Shown: piece after piece, positions 33,186 through 45,028 of the stretch
Position numbering within the stretch: the first letter of the stretch is position 1
Layout: every line of letters starts with the position of its first letter
Assembly: GCA_023014335.1 (NCBI GenBank)
Contig: JAECYW010000016.1
Coordinates: forward strand, 744,001 to 808,000
Direction: 5' to 3'
Source: Galerina marginata
Taxonomy: Eukaryota; Basidiomycota; Agaricomycetes; Agaricales; Galerinaceae
Length of the DNA: 64,000 bases
The notes under the pieces: model-generated
Database searches by the model: none
What the model saw: the letters and a program-made list of their open reading frames with translations, nothing else
Told to the model about the DNA's origin: nothing
Program-made: the position numbers and the translations under genes

Positions 33186-35327
33186 TCAATTTTTAATGAA
33201 CGCGCTACAGAAATTCAGTGAATAAAAATCGAACATTATGGAAAATGTCACGTACTTAAAAGTTATTGAGTTGAAAAACTCATTGGATCGCTCTAAATCG
33301 CCAGCTTCAATTTCTGGGATAATTCCACTGCTCACGAGAAGCTCCTGGCTAAACAGAGTTGAAAACTTGATTCGAAATTGCCGCCTTAGAATTGCGATAA
33401 CAGGAAGGATATCCTGGATCACTAGTTTACCAAGTAAGCTATCTGGAATTTTGTTAAACATTGTGCTTGTACATTAGATAACACTTGAATCATACCACAA
33501 TTAGGACAGCGGAAGAGATAGTTGATTCGTAGGATTATATCATGCGTTAATTCTCGAATTTCTGAACATAAGCCTCGTGCAGCTGCAATGGCTAAAATGA
33601 AGATTGATCCTAAACATTTCTTTAATGGTGAGTTACACAAGCAAGGTCAGATAAACGAACCTCCTCCTGCCAAGAGGCAGAATTTGGCAGCGTCCGACAC
33701 ATATGTTGCAAGGGTTCTGGGAGTTTTCTTACTTTTGATGTATTTAAGAACTGTTGTCTTTTGTCTGTTTTCGTGATTTACATTCACTAAACAATAAGTC
33801 AATTTCAATCAGATTATACAAGGAAGAAAACAGAACATACCTGATGACCTTACAGCAGAGTTGGATTGCATTGATCATGAAAACAAAATTAGTCATGGCT
33901 ATATTTTCATCTGCTAGACCGCATCTATCGGCTAGATTCTCAAGGCTATTGTCCAACAAGACAGATCCGATACTCCGTTTCCAATGAATACTATTGGTGG
34001 AGCTTACATCAAGAAACTGGAACATCTTCATGATCGAGTTGTCCTGGTTTAATGGATTGGCAAGTAGCTGCCCACAAGCAACAGAAAGCTGGACAACAAA
34101 GTAATAGCCTGGCTGGGAGATGACCTGGATTTCTGGCTCTGGGCGCAAGTCTAATCGTCCTGCTTGGAGAACGCCTCCAATTTGCAGTTGTTGCCCACCC
34201 TCGGACTCGTGAATCTGTTCGGATGGATCAAATGTTTCTTCGTGCAAATCTTGTCCATTGACCTCTGAACATGGGCGAGGGTCAACAATCCATGATGCAG
34301 CAGCTGGAGCAGCTGCCCCCCGAGTCTTACATTTTTTCCCCATTTTTTCAGTGTTTTGAACACCACGCCCACGCTCACGCCCACGCCCGCGCCCGCGCCC
34401 ACGTCCGAGCCCATGCCCCCCACGCCCCTGACCCTGCTCTGTCTGCTCCTGTACAACACCATTTTGGGGACGAAGAGTATAATAATTTTCACCCGATGTT
34501 GGTTCGTTTTCTCTCTCGTCTTCATTGATGCCGGCCACATCAGTTCCACCAATCGGTTCTTCATTTTCTGGGCTGTGTCCATCCTTGTGGCCATGTTCAT
34601 CATCTTCCCTTTCCCCGTCTGTGATGTCGCCTTGCTGATCTACTGTGCCAGATTGATCTCTGAGCATCCCCTGACTAGCTTTACCCAGTAGTTGTCCGAA
34701 ATTTAAACGTTTTCGGGGACTTTGAGTTGGACTTGCACTAGAAGACCGTGCTTGACGACCAAGAATAGAGTACGGAAGGGAAGGGCTCAAATTGGAGGTT
34801 AAAGAAACAGGCCTCGAGGAGTGGATAGAAGAAAAAGGTGAGCCCAGGTGAGGCGAAAGACCAGAAAACAGATGCAGAGGGGTTTCAGAGAGAGGAGTCC
34901 TGGGATTTATAGATAGTCCAGGAGACTTGGGCAGTCCAGAACCTTGAACTGGCGTTTTCAGAGCCAACTGGTTGTGTCTGGTCAATGGAGAAGTTTGAGA
35001 ATTGCCAAGAACCTTTGAAAGAGTAAAGTTAATTCATGTCTGTAAGATATTCAACCAACTCACAAACATCCCATCTTTCTCTGGGGTTGGGTAGTTATAA
35101 GCATGTTTTTGATACTGAGCAAATGGTCAAAGATTAATTCCAACCAGACTTGTGGAAAGTAAGAAATTGAGCCATACCTGTACGTTACATCCCTGAGGTT
35201 GCCCATGGGATGCTAAATGAGCCTCCAACTTCAATGTTATATTGACCAGATTCCTTGGGAGGTTTTGATCGCGTTTGAGATACTCGAGTAACTCCAGCTG
35301 TTTGTGTGCATTCAGAATATGGGACAT
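33186..35327 (-). CDS. RG-rich multi-exon protein of unknown function
   Basis: A model of about 600 residues that reads through several in-frame splices: MSHILNAHKQLELLEYL (35327) to CNVQ, then YQKHAYNYPTPEKDGMF. A long exon (to about 33841) follows, with a Ser/Pro-rich N-part, an acidic middle and a pure Arg-Gly tract (GRGRGRGRGRERGRG near 34390), which suggests RNA or nucleic-acid binding. The tail exons read SIFILAIAAARGLCSEIREL, a Cys pair (RCPNC) and DILPVIAILRRQFRIKF, ending NAFIKN at 33186. The start is uncertain because more open frame lies 5'. No family recognised. It shares strand and close spacing with the oxygenase gene, so the trio may be functionally linked or mobilised together. 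Confidence 0.55.
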
Positions 35328-35539
35328 AGGATACAGAGGTGACTGAGTCTTGAGACATCATTTTGCATTGGAAAGGTAAATCACATGATCGTGATTCATG
35401 TGAAAATAGAGAAATCATTTCCTCAATCTTGGACTTCCCATATTCATACAGTATAGAATTAAAGGTTTCAATACATTCCAACATAAGTACTTGCCACAAC
35501 AATAGCTGAAACAGTGACTGTCGTTCCAAAATCTGAGAG

Positions 35540-36775
35540 AGAGTCTAAGTACGATCTTTCCATTGAGAGTCTAGATCCGCTTCACAGGAGTTTCAGCCCC
35601 GTTGAGCATAATCTTTGTGTTGGCACTGATGAAAACCACCAAGCCAATTATCTGCGTAGTGTTTCAAATCGCATACCCATGTAATAGTAGCTCGTTGATG
35701 GTGACAGGCTCCTGTTTCTCTTCATCAGATGACGGGTCTTTGTAACGGTGGACGCTGTGATACGTGTAGAGGTTCTGATGTGGGGGCTCTGAGTCCCGAT
35801 GTCGTCCTCCGAAGTGATGCTGGTCGTTGCCCTGACGGCATTGCAAGTCCATGATGATTGGGGTGTTGTTGACTCCTGTTTCGGGCATCAAATAACCACC
35901 TGGAGCAGAAGGTAGGATTAGAAAGAAGGTAAGCGGTATATTTATTTAAAAACACACAGATCATGTTGAACGTTGTCGTTTTACCAGCGCCATTTGGTCC
36001 AAGGATGATGAAGAGAGAGTTGTGCGGGATGGTAAAAGTCACGTCGTCGACTACCTTATTCCGCCCGAATGTCTTGGACACGTGGTGTTAGTGTCGTCTA
36101 ATATGTAAATATATCAGCCTGGCTCTGGTGAAAAAAGTATTGCAACATACCCCGATAACTCAGATGCTCCTTGATCCAAATACCTAGACCCACTCGCCCG
36201 CCAGAAGAACCTTCAAAAACCCCATCTAGCTTGTGCGCACCCGCACCGCTCGAACCAGACCCAGCCTCCCTCCCGTTCCCCGCTGTCAGCGCCTCCCGCT
36301 CGCAATGCATCCACATCTTCTGCATCTTCGGGGGTATCTTGTCTTTGTCTTTGACACCTACAACGGTTTCCGTTACTTCTACGTCGTTCGCGGTACAGCC
36401 CCCTCCTCCACTGGCGGGTCAGGTGGGTGGGGTGATTTGTGGGCTTAGTGCTCTTGGGCGAGCAACAATAGCGACGAGGGCGATGGTGGTTGAGCTTTCG
36501 AGCCCAGCGTTGACGGTGGTGGTGGGTTGTAGGCTAGAGAACATTTTTAGGCTGTTAGTTCAAGGGTTACATAGAAAAATGATGAAAATACGATAACAAA
36601 AAGATTGAAGAGTAAAATAACATACCTTTGACTGAAGTTGGCTGACCTCTGAGATCCTCGGCCCCGTCTAGCATCTCCACGTCGGTATCACTCTCGACAG
36701 CCTTCTCCTTCCCTTTAACCCCTCCCCTCCGTGAATTCGGGCTCGTGGGCGTCACCTGTAGCTGCCAGTACCATG
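35540..36775 (-). pseudogene. ABC transporter (ABCA-like) nucleotide-binding fragment
   Basis: The minus strand contains VSKTFGRNKVVDDVTFTIPH followed by the Walker A motif GPNGAGKTT (about 35990). After an intron comes GYLMPETGVNNTPIIMD... and a divergent tail; no signature (LSGGQ) or Walker B motif is seen. Upstream exon pieces (EREALTAGNGREAGSGS..., GKEKAVESDTDVEMLDGAE) look like a cytoplasmic linker. An in-frame TAA sits just before the Walker A exon frame. The similarity ends where the transposable element at 36778 begins, so the gene is truncated at that border. Not functional as read. Confidence 0.6.
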
Positions 36776-36777
36776 TA

Positions 36778-37680
36778 TGACCTGTAGCATTTCTACTAAG
36801 TAAAGTCAGATATCCACAGCGCACTTTGCCAAGGTGGCAAACTTGCCAACAGCACATATTATGCTCATATATGCCTGCCGGGGGTGCCGGGGGAGGGTAC
36901 ATGATGGCTGTTGGGGGTGGGACACTGTAAACAAATGTCAACAATGCCAAAAGGCTCTCCGGGATGCCCAGAAACTGTATTTTGGGTGCTGCTCGCTGTT
37001 GGGGGCGCATTTGGGCGCGGAAAAAAAATATTCAGGGTCCAATAATATTATTATATGCGCCCCCACCCTTTGCGCGCCTCTCGGGGGGCGGGAATGGATG
37101 GATGGGCGGGGATGCCTTTGGATGACGCGGAAATAATGGGCGGGGGCTGCTGTCAAACAGCTGTCAACAGCACCCGAAATGCTTTTCCGGGCTGCCCGGC
37201 GCTGTATTTTGGGTCGCGCTCGTCGTACAGCACGGATCCCGACGCGGAAAAAATTGCAGTAGCTTCCCTTTATTATTCTCTACCCAATGGCGCCCTTTGC
37301 GCATCTTCCGGGGGCGGGCAAAGGATGGATTGGCGCTCGTCGGTTTGGATGACGTTCCAAAAATAATGCGCGCCAGGCACGCTATTTTTAGAACCTTTGA
37401 TGGGATCTCACGTTTGGCAGCTGGCCATCGTTTCGCGCTTTACGCCCCATTCCCGTTCGAATTTTATTTACTTTATTGTACAGCTGAAATTTCCTTGTAA
37501 ATACAAAGCCAATGATATAAATTTTATCTCAAAATTCAAAGAGAAAGGGGTGGATGCAGTGGTATCAATTCGGATGACCTTCTGCTCAGCCTTCCAAATT
37601 CGGAAACCACTCAACTGTGCCTTCACAGATAATCTCTATGATGTGCAAAGCAATGTATTAAAATGTATTAAACTGAACTA
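36778..37680 (+). repeat. left long inverted repeat of the outer element
   Basis: Contains two diverged ~230-bp internal units, each with a ccctttgcgc...ggggcggg...ggatgga core (about 37065-37110 and 37287-37330) and a ctgtattttgggt segment. The same core recurs at 51360-51610 (inverted) and near 63785-63850. Confidence 0.7.
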
Positions 37681-37689
37681 ATACATATA

Positions 37690-38432
37690 TGTCGTGACTA
37701 GGTGTAAGTAGTTAAATTACTGAAACCGCAGCCCGCATTCTCAGTAGAGAGAGGGTGGGCTGCCTTCAGCGGCACTTCCGTTGGCTCTCCAAGCATCCCG
37801 TTGGCCTCCTTTCTTCCATTCACCCAGTCCGCCGTAGTATCGTATGGCGCCACAGCGCCTTCAACTCCCGCGGCCTCGTCGTTTGTGACCGAAACGACAT
37901 CCCAAACCTCGCAACCCACCCACACCCGTGCACCTAGCAGAGCTCGTCATCCCCCATGGGTCGATCCCCGCGTAACTTGGGCAACAAGCTGGGCGACGTC
38001 GGTGAGGTATAGGTAGTGGGCGGCAGAAGAGGGCGGGGGGTCGACGTAAGCTGAAGGTGGCAGGGATGAATTGGGGGCCAAGGCGGACGCCAAAGCCAGT
38101 CCGTAGCGATGTCATCAGCGACGAGAAGAAGTACGAGGAGGGCAGGTCACGGCGGCGGGTGGGAGAGAGCATGCTCTCAACCAGTCCGCGGTTCGCAGTG
38201 CGCAGCTGGAAGCAGCGCATGGCGATGCTACTGCCCCCTTGCTTTGCCTCGCCTCACTTGCCATCGTATTACAGCAGAAGCAGCAACAGCTAAGCTGTTG
38301 CTGCTTTACCCCAGCGCCATCACTGCAGAACGAGCAGCAGGAAACGTCGCCGCTCCCGCTGTCGCCTTCCTTTGTGGTATGCCGCCAGTTGTTGTGGTGG
38401 TGTGGTACAGCCCGGGGGTAGAGGAGGCAGAG
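37690..38432. other. interior of the outer element, left side
   Basis: GC-rich, with Cys/Ser/Arg-rich chance frames on both strands. It includes a small palindromic aagcagcaacagctaagctgttgctgctt (about 38278-38306). No gene supported. Confidence 0.4.
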
Positions 38433-38639
38433 GTATGGAAAGCCGGAGCACCATGCTCTAAAGATGTTGCCAAACAGTCCATATAAGGTGATTTCACACA
38501 TAGCTTGTGATAGACGGGTTGGATTGGGATGGCCGGACCTCGAACACCACCACAGCCAGATATTTACGTCGCGGTCTTTGGTTTCTCTGGTGGAAGCAAT
38601 TAAATAGAGAGGATTCTGCAAAATGATATAAAAGATTAG

Positions 38640-39625
38640 CAATTCTAGAGTACTTGATTACCTGATTACCGAGCTTTTGCCCAAGCAACCAGTATTATAC
38701 AAAACTTAACATACCGCTCCTCCAATGTTTTGGGATGTCCTCAGGCCAAATAGTTTGACCATCAGACAACTTGTAGAAATGATATTCTATTCCGTATTTT
38801 ATCAAGATTCAAGCACCAGGAGAAGTATACAAGTGAGCCGCTAATTCATGCTATAAGTTATGCCCAGGCAACCAGTATTATACAGGACTTGGTTGGTAGA
38901 CTTCTTGACAGTATTAGAGGGCTCTGAATAAATTTTTTAGACCATCGGAGCTCCTACAGCAAAGGTATTTAATGTGTAGCTTCTGAGACCGTGAGAAGCT
39001 GATTGCTGACTTGGCCTGAGGACGGCTAATTCACATCACAGCTCGTGCCCAGGCAACCAGTATTATACAGGACTTTGTATATGGACTACTTGAAGGTATT
39101 AGAAGGCTCTGAATAATTTTTTTAGACCGTCGGATCTCTTGGAGCAAAGGTATTTAATGTGTTGTAGCATCTGAGACTGTGAGAAACTAATTACTGAGGA
39201 CGACTAATTCACATCACAGCTCATGCCCAGGCAACCAGTATTATACAGGACTTTGTAAATAGACTACTTGGAGGTATTAGAAGGCTCTAAATACATTTTT
39301 TAGACCGTCGGATCTCTTGGAGCAAAGGTATTTCATGTGTTGTAGCATCTGAGACTGTGAGAAACTAATTACTGAGGACGACTAATTCACATCACAGCTC
39401 ATGCCCAGGCAACCAGTATTATACAGGACTTTGTATATAGACTACTTGAAGGTATTAGAAGGCTCTGAATAATTTTTTTAGACCGTCGGATCTCTTGGAG
39501 CAAAGGTATTTAATGTGTATAATGTCTGGAATCTGAGGCATTACGATTTTGCCCAAGGGCAACTAATTCACACCACAGCTTATGTCCAGGCAAGCAGTAT
39601 TATACAGGACTGCATAGATATATAT
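38640..39625 (+). repeat. six ~180-bp subterminal tandem repeats (left)
   Basis: The word gcaaccagtattatac recurs at 38685, 38868, 39053, 39231, 39409 and (as gcaagcagtattatac) 39590, a period of 178-185 bp. Each unit also has a gaccgtcggatctcttggag-like block and ctaattcacatcacagct. These are candidate transposase-binding sites. Confidence 0.85.
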
Positions 39626-39807
39626 CTATTACTACTGAAAGACAGGAGCTGGGTTTTGCAATCGAGCTTAGTGGGAGTATATCACATATAACTTTGTGAA
39701 GTTGAGTCGCTTTGCGAAGCAGCAAGCCTGAGCAAACTATTGAAAAAGCATTTACTCGTTCATGATGAAAAAACTTTGGAAAGGCTGGAGAGAGGACATA
39801 TTTCAAA

Positions 39808-41761
39808 CTACCAATCATGTCTGTCCTCTGATTCTACCATATCCTCCTCATCCTCTGAAAAGACAAGACCTGACACTTCAGGTTCGAGCTCGCATGCCTC
39901 AAATTCACCGTCCTCCTCCAGCTCATCGAGTGTTCCCTCTAACTCAGCATCTGCCAGGTAGTTTACTAAAAATATAGAGCAAAGAGTTGATATAAAACTG
40001 CTTACCTAGTCCCCGACCTTCGTTTACGCCACCGAGATATTGAAAACCTTTATCTGATTCGAAGAGATCGCGCCCCTCAATTAAAGGATATGGAACATCA
40101 GGTGTGCAATCCAATAAGCTCTCCGAAACTTGCCATTCATCCACAGCATCTGTATAATCCTGATGTCTATTGCCGGTATCCGCCTCCGGATTTGCATGGC
40201 CACTATCTGACTCAGACTCGGAAGTCGTGATAGATTGAATCCTATGAAGAACTTCACGGTAAACATGCCAGATATTTGCTGAATTCAGTGCAGGCTTCCC
40301 CATTTCCTCATATGCCTGCCCAGCATACTGAGCAAAAATTGGTGGAACAAGCTCAAAGACCGGGTCTGATGATGGAGCAAATTTCTCTCGAACGTACTGG
40401 AGGGCCTCTGGCTGAACCTTGACCTTTGAGCAAGTTAGTGTGAACGTTGAGCTTCATAAAGAACACTTACCTTAAAGTCCAGGCAACCATAACGATCTGG
40501 CGAGTTAAATATATCGTTAGGAGGACCATGGGGAAGTACTTTATTGCGATCTGCTCGCTTTCGGGTATTGTTCACCCTAAGTACGTAGGCGTTAATCTCC
40601 ACCTGCAGCCATGGAATAAATAGCCAACGAAAGACAAGGCTGAAATCACCAGGTCAATAACAATTTCTTCTCTGGATAGCATATGGACTCACACATCGAG
40701 GGGTCGCGTAGTATCATACCACCCAGCTGTAACACCTTCCTGAAGAACGGCTTCGAAACCCGGTGTAAAGCGGCGCCTAAACTGGGACCAAGCAATCTCT
40801 GGCTTGACGTTCTTCTTACTTCGCATCCATCGGTGTTGAACTGTTCCTTCGAGACGGGGGTCATGCCACTGGCGTAAGATGCTCTGGGCATTTGCAATGC
40901 CATAGTTTTCGGATCCCAAATCACTTTGGGTGATCAGCGGGATGTCTAGACCCGATGTGTAAATCAGTAAGTTGGCATTGGAGAGTAAATAAAGTACAAT
41001 CTACGACTCACATCCAAAGTCATCTGCCCAATCCAAGTAATATGAAAGCACAAGTTTTGGGTTGTTGTTGTTATGCCAAATCCTGAGCCAATGAATCACT
41101 CCGCAAAATGGGTCTTCACCGACATGGAGGGCCAGGCCAAATCGCTTCCATTTGTCGTGCTGATCAACAGCGATCAAATCATTGATGCCAGCTGCCCAAA
41201 AGCGACGCCTTTTGAGCCTTCGAGCCTTCCTCTGCTTGACCAGATCGGATTCGTAAACCGCAAAGTATTCAACAAGCACACTTCTGTCAGGGATTCAGAA
41301 AATTGCCAAGAGTGAGTGATAGCCATAGTAACCTACCGTTCAACAGACTTTCCCCGTTCATGAAAGAGAAGGGATGTCATGTCTTTAAGACCTGCAAGAG
41401 GGAAGAGCTTCCTGAGCGCCTGAACATCCTCGCGAATACTCTCCACTGTGTTATGCAACCGTCTTGACCGTTCCAAACTGAGTTTCTGACGAATTTTACG
41501 AAACGAGTTGAGACTATAACACGGCTCAGAAATGGAGATCGTAGAAATCAAATAGAAGGCATACCCAAGGCCATATTTATCAGTATTGATATGATCCTCC
41601 ACTAGAATCCTGACAATTTCCTTGTCATTTTTGCGCATGCTCCATAAGCGGCGGATGTGTGGTTCGATGTCTTCAATTGGGGCTGCATTTAGAAATCTGT
41701 CAATAATAGGGACATTTAAATAATAGATGCACTTACGAAGGGGCTTATGCTGATTAGGCAT
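39808..41761 (-). CDS. DDE integrase-core transposase (retroviral-integrase-like superfamily)
   Basis: Multi-exon gene, start MPNQHKPLR at 41761, stop TAG at 39810-39808, with introns at gtaagtgca, gtatgcctt, gtaggttac, gtgagtcgt, gtgagtcca and others. The N-terminal helical part includes PHIRRLWSMRKNDKEIVRIL (helix-turn-helix-like). The catalytic core reads AVDQHDKWKRFGLALHVG (first Asp), TQSDLGSENYG (second Asp) and HRWMRSKKNVKPEIAWSQF (likely third acid). The wider family usually has SDPGTENY, so DLGS is a small variation. A basic patch KQRKARRLKRRRFW precedes the first Asp, and an acidic C-terminus (EEDGEFEACELEPE, SEDEEDMVESED) ends the protein. It is close to the integrase-core domain proteins spread through agaricomycete genomes, and I infer it moves this element. 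Confidence 0.8.
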
Positions 41762-41958
41762 TCTTTACAGCTGCTTCACAATGAGCGACGTTACTGGTAG
41801 TGTCAAAGAAATGACCGGGCAGCCATGGCGCATCAATCACCGATTATATGTCCCGCTCTCTGACCAAAAATCAAGTGCAAATCTGATTATTAATCTGTTC
41901 GTTTCTCTGAAGTTTCTTTCAGGTTCTTCTCCCCTTCTTCCGTTCTAGCATTTATGCC
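41762..41958. promoter_or_regulatory. 197-bp divergent promoter region
   Basis: The only DNA between the divergent starts of the transposase (41761) and the alpha-kinase (41959). It should therefore contain both promoters and possibly couples their expression. No specific binding motif is recognised. Confidence 0.45.
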
Positions 41959-44825
41959 ATGCCCCTTCAATTCACAGAAAATGCTGTGGCCACTCGTGCA
42001 GTCCCATGCGAAAGGTTGACCTGCGGAAAGATCATCAGGCCTGGAGAGCCTCGTATCGCCAAAGAAGACATCACGAACCATATAAAATATGTCTGTTTTT
42101 CCTGTGCAAAGTACTACGATGAAAAGGAGGCAGCTGCGAAGCTGGTAAATGCTACTCACACCAGTATGCCCAAGCTTTTTATCAGCCGGTTTTATTATTC
42201 TCATACAATCGCCTGGATTGCTTTCAGAGATGCGAAATGCTGGCACAGACAGTCGCGTTCCAATCCCGCCCCTTGACTTTCCGACCATGCGGCAGAACGT
42301 GAATGAGTTGCAGAGACAAGGTTGGTTCCCATCACGTCCTGAAATATATTATGTTATATTTACATAAACGATTAGGAGGACATGCTCCAGGCGGGCGTGT
42401 GACAGCCATGCCGGCTCCAACTATTTCACAGCAGCGATATCCTCCTGTCACAGGATACTCTGCAAGCCATAGCGAGCACGCTCATCAGACATCAGTATGG
42501 TCCCAACTCTCTTTCAAAGGCCTCAATGCAAGTCAGATTGGGATGGTGAAAATCAACCTTTACGCCTATGCACCGACTTTCAATGCCAAAGGGCAACCGT
42601 GCATTGTCGATGTGAGTGATTAGATCCTCAATAATTTTAAGAAATCTTACTTTGTATAAAGGGTATAAAAGAAGGTTTACGCGTCAGTTCGGATATCACA
42701 ACTCGCGCTCTGTGTGGTTTAATCCACCAGACTCTACACCAACCCCTTCTTGAATACTGTGGCCCAGTTCCAGTCGACATTACCAACATGGTTGTTCGAG
42801 AATCGTCGAATGGAGGCTGGATAAAACTCGATCCCCAATCCGACAATTCCTACTTTGGAAATTCATTTCTCAAACCCCACCCACGCAAAAAAGAAGGCGG
42901 TCTTGTCTTTTCTATGCCAGCCAATATGAAGCCACCTGTTTTTGGCCTGGTCTTTAACGCCAATGTCTGGAAGCAAGTCGAAGACATGAAAGACGCTGAG
43001 GTTAGTTCTAAAATCATCTTGGTTTGGTTCCGATTCTAAATGGTTTTTTTTACTTTTGTAGATCTACAATAGCCACTCTCGCCCGAGTCGCCCAGCTGAC
43101 AATTCCTCTGCACCTGCAGCTACACTCTCTGGTGGCCCCCGTTTGAAACGAAAGGCCACTATATCTAGTGTCAGCAAAGAAGGTCCCCTCAAGGCCGCTC
43201 GGAAGGACTCCTGGCCGAAAATCCCACCAACTAGTATGGCTGGTGACTCAGATCACGATGCTGCCTCCACTGTGGAGGATAGTGACGAAGACAGTTTCAT
43301 GAAGAGCGCAGATGATGGCGATGCAAGTGGCGATGTCGGCGCTGCGAGTGGTGATGAAGATGATGGGAGTGGCAAGTTGGACGGTGGAGATAAGGACGAT
43401 GGCACCGAAGAAACAGAGGATATGAACAAAGTTCGGTCTACCACCACCATTGCAACCGTGACAAGGGGGCATGTTGCCAATACGAAGGTTTCGTTGGCTT
43501 GGGCCCGGGCCGCTGCTACAGCCTCAAAGGTCCACACCCCGTTTCTTCCAATGGATTTTGCAGCCATACGCCAGGGTTTGCTTGAAGGAGGGGTTAAGTC
43601 AAGCGATAAAAACTCAAAAAGCAGTATGTTGCCGTTCATGATGTCTCATGATTTACATAGACTTACCTAACTCTCAGGTCCTTATGTTTTCGAGCAGATC
43701 AACTTTCATGATCTCCCGCAATACACATTTGCGGAGCTAATCGCCGAACCAACCAAACTACGACAAGACATGCTAGGCCCGGATGCAGAGGTCTTCGATG
43801 CCCAAATTCGGTATGACCCACGACCAGAGGAATATCTTGGCGTCGGCTCATTCAAAACCACCATGCTCGCTCGGTTGACCTTTAAAAGCTCATTGCACTT
43901 TCCTTTTTTTGGATTGGGTAAGATTGTTCAACGATCTTCCAACCAGAGCGAGAAGGGGCGGAGTGTGTCTGTGGCTCTCAAACGTCCATATCGAGAAAAG
44001 CGAGGCACTCGTGGTGGGATCGCCAGGCTGGCTTATGCCGAAGAAGAAGTCGCCATCTTCGAGGAATGCAAACTGCTTGTCTGGGCCAACTCCCTTTTGA
44101 AGGTCGCATACGATTTTATGTCCGGTTTCATGGTCTTACACCCATCTCAAGTCCCTCCACCATTTGAAATTCTTGAATTTCGATTTGTTGCTGCTGGAAT
44201 GGCCATCGCACAAAAACCTCTCGATAATGCAGGTCCTTCACCAACAACCAATCGTGCTGTGTATCTGTTAGAAGAGGTCCTCCCAGACGTGAAGACAGAC
44301 TTTGTCAAATACCTGCATAATGCAAGCGCAGTCTCTGATCTCTCGCCCGACAACCCTGGTTATCAGGAAGCTGAATTTCTGATGTTCATTCAACACGTTC
44401 AGTATGCCATTACAGGAGGTGTAGCTTATGTCTCAGACTTTCAAGGTGCAGTGTGCGACTCATTTCTCTATCCTACCTTCTCACCGTTGCTTAAGGCATA
44501 GGCACCTGTCTGACCGATCCACAAATTCTGACTGCGCCGTATGTTCAATGTTATTCATGCTCTACGTTACCTGACATCATGATCAATTAGACAACTTGGA
44601 AATAACCTCTTCGGTGATGGGAATCTTGGTGAGGCGTTCGATCAATTTCCCATCCAGCACAGGTGCAACAAGTACTGTCAATGGTTCGAACTCAAAGGCC
44701 CATCTGAAATTGCAAAGAAAGGAGAATCTGCAGCCAATGTCAAGAAGTCAAAGGGCACCAAGAAATCGAAGGGAAAGGACAAGAAATCACTCCTACCCAT
44801 CGCATATGACTCAGATGAAGAATAA
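41959..44825 (+). CDS. alpha-kinase (atypical serine/threonine kinase) with N-terminal Cys-rich finger
   Basis: About eight exons give roughly 800 residues, start MPLQFTENAV at 41959 and stop TAA at 44823-44825. The N-terminus has paired cysteines, VPCERLTCGKIIRPGEPRI and YVCFSCAKYY, resembling a PARP-type zinc finger. The middle is low-complexity and acidic (43240-43430). The C-terminal alpha-kinase domain shows the ATP lysine in VALKRPYREK, YVSDFQG, then, across two short introns, LTDPQI, the Gly-rich GDGNLGEAF and the zinc-binding HRCNKYCQWFEL. A Lys-rich tail follows (KKSKGTKKSKGKDKK). All hallmark residues are present and no stop interrupts the model. Eukaryotic elongation factor-2 kinase and myosin heavy chain kinases share this fold; the substrate here is unknown. 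It lies inside the transposon, between the transposase and the third gene. Confidence 0.85.
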
Positions 44826-45028
44826 TATTTCAGTGACTAGGATTATCGTTAGAAAAAATGATTCATATTGAACGTAGCATAAAACCCCCACTCTAGTCTA
44901 GATCTAAAGTTATATAACCTCATATGAAGCTCAATAAATACTAGGACCAGTTTCAAGTTACTTCTGCCGTTGATTGAAAACGTAAATCTCTGACAAAAAT
45001 CCAAGGGAAACAGATATTTCAATGTATA

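Noticed and set aside
38640..39625. CRISPR-like array
   Set aside because: The units are ~180 bp tandem repeats without short constant repeats and variable spacers, in a eukaryotic transposon end.
43248..43639. Minus-strand Ser/Pro-rich frames opposite the alpha-kinase
   Set aside because: Shadow frames of the acidic low-complexity region of the kinase gene.
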